DNA from: Segatella copri
Lineage (GTDB): Bacteria; Bacteroidota; Bacteroidia; Bacteroidales; Bacteroidaceae
Reading direction: 5' to 3'
DNA length: 64,000 nucleotides
NCBI RefSeq assembly: GCF_019249655.2
Contig: NZ_CP137557.1
Coordinates: 1,795,001 to 1,859,000, forward strand
Positions 59,357 to 64,000 of the stretch are shown here, in pieces. Each line of letters starts with the position of its first letter. The first letter of the stretch is position 1. Below the pieces are notes generated by a model, which did not search any database, was not told where the DNA came from, and saw only the letters and a list, made by a program, of their open reading frames with translations. The translations under genes were made by a program, and so were the position numbers.

Positions 59357-60877
59357 CTATTTACCGCAAATCGAGCGAATCCATCCAAAAAGTTCGTTCA
59401 AGGCGTAATCACCTGAGTGAGGACGATTCCAAGGCAGCTTGAAGTTAACATCCTTACCCTTGTTTTCAAGCTTGGTAGCCAAGTTGATAGGAATAGGGAA
59501 CGCCGTGTCTCTGTCTATGGCTCCATGACGGATGTACCAATGAGGTGCAATGCAAGAACCTTCTTCATCCATCATGCACATCGGATTGAGCAACCTTACA
59601 TTCTCTTCTATTTCCTTGCCAAGAACAGCTTTGGAATTTCCTGTGGCTTTTACCAACGAATAGGTGGTAAAGTTAACAGAACTACCCTTGCTATTGCCAA
59701 ACTCCTCATTTTCTCCACTGGCCTTACTTCCTGCTACTCCTTTACTATCGAAAGCCGGCACACCTTTTAGGGCAGTCTTACTTGCCACATAAGAAAGATA
59801 CTTATCCAAGTCAAGACCAGTGATGTATTCTCCCTTTGACTTATTTCTCATTGGCATCATCTTAGGACCATCTTTTGGCACATCCATTGGAAACTTCATT
59901 TCTCCCTGCTTCTTGCCACCATTCATTGGAGCAATGAACTTCATGCCTGAAGAGAATGAAAATCCAATACTGTCTGGTATATCAGCACCATAATCCTTTG
60001 CATCCTGAGCACTTGTCATCAAAAGCTGCTTGATATAATCACGATAGTTGTCTGCGTTCAAATCACTTCCGTCCTTTTTCTTTAGTCCCAAACTATTGAT
60101 GTAAGCAGGAAATTGTGCAGCCAACTCCTTGGAAACAGCAACTTGCTCGCTCGTTACAGGTCGAATCTTTTCATCCACACCTCCATACAACCACTCATAC
60201 GCCATATCCGCATGGTCAAGATCGATGATAGGGCAAAAACAAACTGCCGCAAAAACATCGTCTCTTGTATCAGCTGCTCCCATGGCTTTGAGCATAGGCT
60301 CATAAGAAGGATTATTGCCGGTGGAACCCAATAAAGACGACATAGCTCCACCTGCACTTGTTCCATCGGTAATAATATGCTCGGCATCACCCAGCATATC
60401 CCTGTCAAAGAAACGCAGATAGCGAACTGCCGCTTTCAAATCAAGCAGTCCCTTAGGAGCACGACCCGTATAAACTGTCTTTCCCTTCTGTACAATCATA
60501 GAATTTCTACCTCTTGCACCAGGTATAGCTACAACATAGCCTTCTGCCAAAGCTCTACCTGATGCATCACCCTCATCTATCATCCTTGGAGCAGCTGCCA
60601 TATAGCCACCCACATAATTGGGCATAAAGATAGGAGTGGATTGCGTTGCACCCTCAGGAACAAACACATTCATGTACTGATACGTAGAATCCTCTACATG
60701 AGTAACATAATACAAATTTGTGTAAGCAGTATAGTTGACCTTCTTCCCATTAGGAAGGGTAACAGACCCCGCCACGCCTTTCGAAGCATCAAACACCAAC
60801 TTTGGTGTAGGCTTCTTCGCTGCCTGGGCACATACACAAAGTACCAAGGCCAGCGATGCTACGAAAAACTTCTTCAT
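59357..60877 (-). CDS. Secreted tannase-like esterase (subtype B tannase / alpha-beta hydrolase)
   Basis: 506 residues. A signal peptide (MKKFFVASLALVLCVCAQA) leads it out of the cytoplasm. The alpha/beta-hydrolase fold shows NVFVPEGATQSTPIFMPNYVGGYMAA, then IITDGTSAGGAMSSLLGSTGNNPSYEPML with the nucleophile Ser in GTSAGGA, ICPIIDLDHADMAYEWLYG and HWYIRHGAIDRDTAFPIPINLA with the likely catalytic His and Asp. This is the plan of subtype B tannases, which split gallic acid esters of plant tannins. Other carboxylic esters are possible substrates. Single gene with own terminator. Confidence 0.85.
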   Translation of the reverse strand: MKKFFVASLALVLCVCAQAAKKPTPKLVFDASKGVAGSVTLPNGKKVNYTAYTNLYYVTHVEDSTYQYMNVFVPEGATQSTPIFMPNYVGGYMAAAPRMIDEGDASGRALAEGYVVAIPGARGRNSMIVQKGKTVYTGRAPKGLLDLKAAVRYLRFFDRDMLGDAEHIITDGTSAGGAMSSLLGSTGNNPSYEPMLKAMGAADTRDDVFAAVCFCPIIDLDHADMAYEWLYGGVDEKIRPVTSEQVAVSKELAAQFPAYINSLGLKKKDGSDLNADNYRDYIKQLLMTSAQDAKDYGADIPDSIGFSFSSGMKFIAPMNGGKKQGEMKFPMDVPKDGPKMMPMRNKSKGEYITGLDLDKYLSYVASKTALKGVPAFDSKGVAGSKASGENEEFGNSKGSSVNFTTYSLVKATGNSKAVLGKEIEENVRLLNPMCMMDEEGSCIAPHWYIRHGAIDRDTAFPIPINLATKLENKGKDVNFKLPWNRPHSGDYALNELFGWIRSICGK

Positions 60878-60980
60878 TGTTACTTGATATATTTGAACGA
60901 TGCAAAGTTACTTAAAATCCTGAAGAAATAGAACAATTAGCAGTGAAAAATTACGATTTTAATAAATAATAACACTAGTG

Positions 60981-61030
60981 TTAGGGGCTAAGAATGGGTT
61001 AAATCTTCTAAAATTAGGGGCTAAGAATGG
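60981..61030. repeat. Two direct repeats of 17 bases
   Basis: TTAGGGGCTAAGAATGG occurs at 60981-60997 and 61014-61030, 33 bases apart, in the 280-base spacer between the divergent tannase-like and NUDIX genes. A TACTTTTG box for the NUDIX gene lies further on, at about 61104-61111. Confidence 0.7.
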
Positions 61031-61160
61031 CATGAAGGTTTTAGGATATGTTTTTTTCGAAAGAAATAACAGGTAAACTTTTTCTCCTTTCAATCTTTTT
61101 TTGTACTTTTGCACCATCAATTTAAATGAAGAAGTCTGATTTTTAAAAATAGGAAAAGAT

Positions 61161-61709
61161 ATGGCTGATAAAGATATGAAATGGAAGACGCTCTCGCAGA
61201 AGTATCTGATAGAGAAGCCTTGGCTCACGGCACGAGTGGATAAGGTGGAATTGCCTACGGGTGCCATCATTGATGAATATTACGTGCTGGAATATCCTGA
61301 TTGGGTAAATACCATCGCCATTACGAAGGAGGGAGAGTTCGTCTTTGTTCGCCAGTATCGCTATGCAATAGGGAAGACGGTGAATGAACTCTGTGCCGGA
61401 GTGATAGAGAAGGGCGAGGATCCGATGGTGGCAGCCAAGCGAGAGCTGATGGAAGAGACAGGATTCGGTGGCGGTAACTGGCAGAAGTGGATGACGATTT
61501 CTGCTAATCCGAGCACGCATACCAATCTTACCCATTGTTATCTGGCTACGGATGTGGAGCGCATGGATGTGCAGCATCTTGACCAGGCTGAGGATATCGA
61601 GGTTCGCCTCTTCTCCAGGGATGAAGTGATGGAAATGCTGGAGAAGGGTGAAATCTGGCAGAGCCTGATGGCTGCTCCGCTCTGGAAGTATTTTGCGAAA
61701 GCAAAGTAA
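61161..61709 (+). CDS. NUDIX hydrolase (ADP-ribose pyrophosphatase type)
   Basis: 182 residues. The NUDIX box GVIEKGEDPMVAAKRELMEETGF (about residues 80-102, given in parts: G-x5-E...REL-x2-E-x2-GF) is complete with all metal-binding glutamates. The preceding strands (VNTIAITKEGEFVFVRQYRYAIG) fit ADP-ribose or nucleoside-diphosphate-sugar hydrolases. It cleans or recycles nucleotide derivatives in the cytoplasm. It precedes a small cupin gene by 85 bases; the two may be read together. The exact substrate cannot be told. Confidence 0.92.
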   Translation: MADKDMKWKTLSQKYLIEKPWLTARVDKVELPTGAIIDEYYVLEYPDWVNTIAITKEGEFVFVRQYRYAIGKTVNELCAGVIEKGEDPMVAAKRELMEETGFGGGNWQKWMTISANPSTHTNLTHCYLATDVERMDVQHLDQAEDIEVRLFSRDEVMEMLEKGEIWQSLMAAPLWKYFAKAK

Positions 61710-61794
61710 GCTGCAGGGCTTCATTTATAAAAGCCAAGTAAACAGCAGACGATAGACTGTAAGCAATAGATATTAAACAATAAACATTATAAAG

Positions 61795-62127
61795 ATGGTA
61801 ATAGATTTCGAAAAGATTGCTGAGGCTCACTTGGAGGGCTTCAAGGGTGGACAGGGTAAACTCGATACTCGTAACTATGTGGATGACAGGGTGAAGATTA
61901 TGTATTCCACCTTGCGTCCGGGTGCATCAACTGGTCTTCATACTCATGAGGGCAACTGCGAGATTATCTATGTGGTAAGCGGCACTGCTACTTTCCATTA
62001 TGATGATACCGTGGAGGAGATTCGACAGGGACAGGTGCATTACTGCCCGATGAACCACGCTCATTATATGGAGAATCTCACCGATCATGATCTGGTGTAT
62101 CTCGCCATTGTGCCTGAGCATCATTAA
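61795..62127 (+). CDS. Cupin-domain protein
   Basis: 110 residues forming one conserved cupin barrel. Motif 1 is GASTGLHTHEGNCEIIYVVSG with two His and a Glu that bind metal; motif 2 is YCPMNHAHYMENLTDHDL with the last His. Small single-domain cupins serve as isomerases, dioxygenases or sensors; there is no hint of the substrate. It follows the NUDIX gene on the same strand. Confidence 0.9.
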   Translation: MVIDFEKIAEAHLEGFKGGQGKLDTRNYVDDRVKIMYSTLRPGASTGLHTHEGNCEIIYVVSGTATFHYDDTVEEIRQGQVHYCPMNHAHYMENLTDHDLVYLAIVPEHH

Positions 62128-62186
62128 TATCCCTAGAGTATCAGGGAAAAACACATCATGTTCCTCCTGAGGAAAATGAAAAAATA

Positions 62187-62238
62187 GAAAGTCCAACTCG
62201 GATGCCTCTCTTATAAAAAGGCTCCAAGCTGGACTTTC
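62187..62238. terminator. Possible terminator between convergent genes
   Basis: GAAAGTCCA (62187-62195) and TGGACTTTC (62230-62238) pair exactly around a loop of 34 bases. It lies between the converging cupin and VOC genes. The long loop makes it uncertain. Confidence 0.45.
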
Positions 62239-62310
62239 GTCATTCTTATCTCTCTCTCTTTCTTATATTGCTATAGTCATCTGTTTTTTATCTAAAAGCC
62301 AGCTGGCGGG

Positions 62311-62700
62311 TTAGAGTTTCTCGCAGAACTCGATTTTCTCCTTGTTAGGACCCTCGATGGTGAAGAACTTTACACCATTCTCCCAGAATGGCAGACCATT
62401 TACCTGCTGATCCAGCATCTTGAATGTTCCGGCTTCTTTCACTGCCAGGAAGAGATTGTCTATGTTCTTTACATCGATGGCGATGTGGTCAACGGCTCCA
62501 TATTCCATCTTTGCCTGGTGGTTCTGATAGGTCTCGATGATGAGATTGTGGAGCTGGAGGAAGGCTACTTCCTCGGTGCCGTTCACTGTGCGGAGGGCAG
62601 TTTCGAAGCCCAGGGCATGATAAAACTCAATGGTCTTGTTGATGTCGTTGGTAGGAATGCCGATGTGCTGCACGCCTGTTGTAAAATCTTTAATCTTCAT
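62311..62700 (-). CDS. VOC-family protein (glyoxalase/dioxygenase fold)
   Basis: 129 residues. GVQHIGIPTNDINKTIEFYHALGFE is the first beta-alpha-beta-beta-beta unit with the metal His, and VDHIAIDVKNIDNLFLAVKE the second with another His, and EKIEFCEKL at the end has the metal-binding Glu. Members are glyoxalases, dioxygenases or resistance proteins. The usual length for single-module pairs. Substrate unknown. It lies 60 bases downstream of the outer-membrane protein gene on the same strand. Confidence 0.9.
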   Translation of the reverse strand: MKIKDFTTGVQHIGIPTNDINKTIEFYHALGFETALRTVNGTEEVAFLQLHNLIIETYQNHQAKMEYGAVDHIAIDVKNIDNLFLAVKEAGTFKMLDQQVNGLPFWENGVKFFTIEGPNKEKIEFCEKL

Positions 62701-62757
62701 AATGAATTTGTGTTTAGATGATTGTTATGATAAAACTTTCTGTGTTTTTTTGAAGAT

Positions 62758-63493
62758 TTAGAAGCGGATGATTTCTGCTCCAATCTGGAAATAACTCTCG
62801 TTGCTCTGCGGATTCCACATGCCCTTGGCATAAACCGGAATGGTGTAGTTGCCGAGCTTGAGGTCGTGGGATGCCTGTAGTGAAACATGCACGATGCCTG
62901 CCGTGGTTCCGAAGAAGTGGGTATCCTCGCCAGCTCTGTTCAGGGCGAAGGCTCCACCTACTCCTGCATCAACCTTCCAGCCATCCTTCTGGTAGATAGG
63001 GTATTCCGCATAGGCGAAGGTGGAATATTTCTGCACGGTATTGTCGCTGTTGCGGTCGCGTCCGAAGACTACCGTTGACCAGCTCAGGAGCAGTGGAAAC
63101 TTCTCGTCTTGGAACCGGTAGCTCAATGTAGCATCGAGGAATCGGCCGGTGGTATGGGCTGAGTAGTTCCAGTATTCCTTATTATTATAGGTGGCACCAG
63201 GGGAGAAGTTGTAGGTGTCCCACAAGGCGAATCCCCAACCGCCAGCCTTCAGATTCAGATAATGGTTAAACTCCTTGTAGGAGCCTTCCGAGTTGCAGCC
63301 ACCCCAAAGTCCCACGGTAACGTGGTCGTTGACCATCGTATAGCTCAGGTCGGTGAGGAGGACGATGCCGTCGGAAACTTCCATGCCACGCCACAGATGA
63401 TTGTTCTGCACGTTGGCTTTCAGATGGAGCTGTGCCTGGGCGTTTCCCAGGCAAGCAGCCATCATCAAAACAATAACTACAATTTTTTTTCAT
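62758..63493 (-). CDS. Outer-membrane beta-barrel protein, start shifted out of frame at a run of eight A
   Basis: From 63468 down the frame reads LMMAACLGNAQAQLHLKANVQNNHLWRGMEVSDG..., a barrel of about 220 residues ending in YFQIGAEIIRF with the aromatic C-terminus of outer-membrane proteins. The only good ATG is at 63493 and leads through eight A into another frame. With seven A the start would be MKKIVVIVLMMAACLGNAQA, a perfect signal peptide. So the gene is either phase-variable, corrected by slippage, mutated or hit by a sequencing error. Function unknown; similar proteins of Bacteroidota are uncharacterised. Confidence 0.75.
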
Positions 63494-63651
63494 GGTTTAA
63501 CTACAAAATAAACTTTTTGAACCTAACTAAAACTTACTAAAACAAACTAATAACTTTTTGAACCTTATAAACCTTCACTAAAAAATCAAAATTAACGGAA
63601 CGTATATTTATATGAAAATAATCTTCGCAATAACTTTGGGCAAATGTGGCT

Positions 63652-64000
63652 TTACTTGGTAAATTCATCAGGCAAAACAGGCATGGCTCCATTCTGTGTA
63701 CAGACGAATGCTGAAACCTTTACTGCCAATTCATGTGCCTCTCTGACGCTCTTGCCCTTCAAGATGCTTGCCACGAATGCACCTGTGAATGAATCGCCTG
63801 CACCCACCGTATCAGCCACTTTTACCTTCGGAGTCTCAATAAACGAAACTTCGCCAGGGGTGAATACGTAGCTGCCGTTTACACCGCAGGTAAGAATGAG
63901 CATCTTCAGATTGTATTTGCCCAAGAGGAGCCAGCATTTATTCTCCAGGTCGATGCCCGGATAGCCGAAGATGCGGCTTACGGTAATCAATTCCTCATCG
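63652..64000 (-). CDS. PfkB-family carbohydrate kinase, C-terminal part
   Basis: The last 115 residues of a ribokinase/fructokinase-like enzyme, whose start lies beyond the right edge. LKMLILTCGVNGSYVFTPGEVSFIETPKVKVADTVGAGDSFTGAFVASIL contains the DTVGAGD motif with the catalytic Asp and the anion hole, near which ATP and sugar meet. The end is AVKVSAFVCTQNGAMPVLP. It phosphorylates a sugar such as fructose in the cytoplasm; the substrate-binding N-terminus is not visible. Confidence 0.92.
   Translation of the reverse strand, partial: DEELITVSRIFGYPGIDLENKCWLLLGKYNLKMLILTCGVNGSYVFTPGEVSFIETPKVKVADTVGAGDSFTGAFVASILKGKSVREAHELAVKVSAFVCTQNGAMPVLPDEFTK

Noticed and set aside
60959..61270. Minus-strand frame overlapping the NUDIX start
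   Set aside because: It consists of the 17-base direct repeats and the mirror of the NUDIX gene; no ribosome-binding site or motif.

Overview
The window looks like a chromosomal segment of a gut or oral Bacteroidota, most probably Prevotella/Segatella. The reasons are promoters of the Bacteroidota type (TTG, 19-20 bases, TAnnTTTG) in front of many genes, the families present (LemA/TPM pair, small basic ribosome-type peptide, HU, DUF3408, DUF4007, IS1380/IS66/ISL3 elements) and house-keeping genes with a clear Prevotella flavour. No rRNA, tRNA or CRISPR array was found.

Layout. (1) 1-6.5 kb: the integration end of a mobilizable element: partial HUH relaxase, MobC-like accessory protein, a possible oriT hairpin, DUF3408 protein, two excisionase-like HTH proteins and two tyrosine recombinases that both lack the first catalytic Arg. 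(2) 6.5-18.3 kb: accessory region with a large nested palindrome, a hipBA toxin-antitoxin pair flanked by an 88-bp direct repeat carrying its promoter-proximal operator, a SUFU-domain protein, an IS1380 and an ISL3 element, the wreck of a GNAT toxin-antitoxin pair, a possible small RNA and two AAA-ATPase genes of the DUF234/PDDEXK type, with REP-like palindromes after them. (3) 18.3-33.7 kb: core genes: YbjQ, RNase G, small basic peptide, HU, TPM/LemA, pyruvate kinase, a Wza-type export lipoprotein, then four collinear genes that use glutamine amide nitrogen or lie beside such genes (glmS, purF-like, carA, carB). (4) 33.8-42 kb: an internally deleted AAA-ATPase, a second identical ISL3 copy inserted at codon 4 of a DUF4143 ATPase, an HU-HTH fusion gene, a dense block of repeats and an IS66 element. 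(5) 42.2-56.7 kb: a defence locus. A possible sulfur-binding protein faces a structured leader of about 420 bases and an operon with DUF4007 (SspB-type), large ATPase (SspC-type), PAPS-reductase-like ATP-pyrophosphatase (SspD/DndC-type), PLD-nuclease/helicase, a 76-residue protein, an SMC/Rad50-like ATPase and a 188-residue protein. This has the layout of an Ssp-like DNA phosphorothioation modification-restriction system. Both ATPases are cut by different insertion sequences (IS1380 and IS4 family). In both cases the target duplication is intact and deleting the element restores the frame exactly. (6) 57-64 kb: higBA, a PagL-like outer-membrane deacylase, a tannase-like esterase, NUDIX, cupin and VOC proteins, an outer-membrane protein with a frameshift in a poly-A tract, and the end of a PfkB sugar kinase.

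Five complete insertion sequences were mapped to the base, each with its target duplication: IS1380-A 10782-12375 (GTAAA), ISL3-A 12477-14340 (TTGTATTA), ISL3-B 35169-37032 (AAAAATAC), IS66 39421-41998 (ATATTATG), IS1380-B 44261-45852 (CTTAT). A sixth, IS4-type, lies at 52902-54283 (AACTTT). The pattern suggests a genome under recent IS activity in which costly defence genes have been silenced one after another. Family assignments are from memory of motifs, not from a search.
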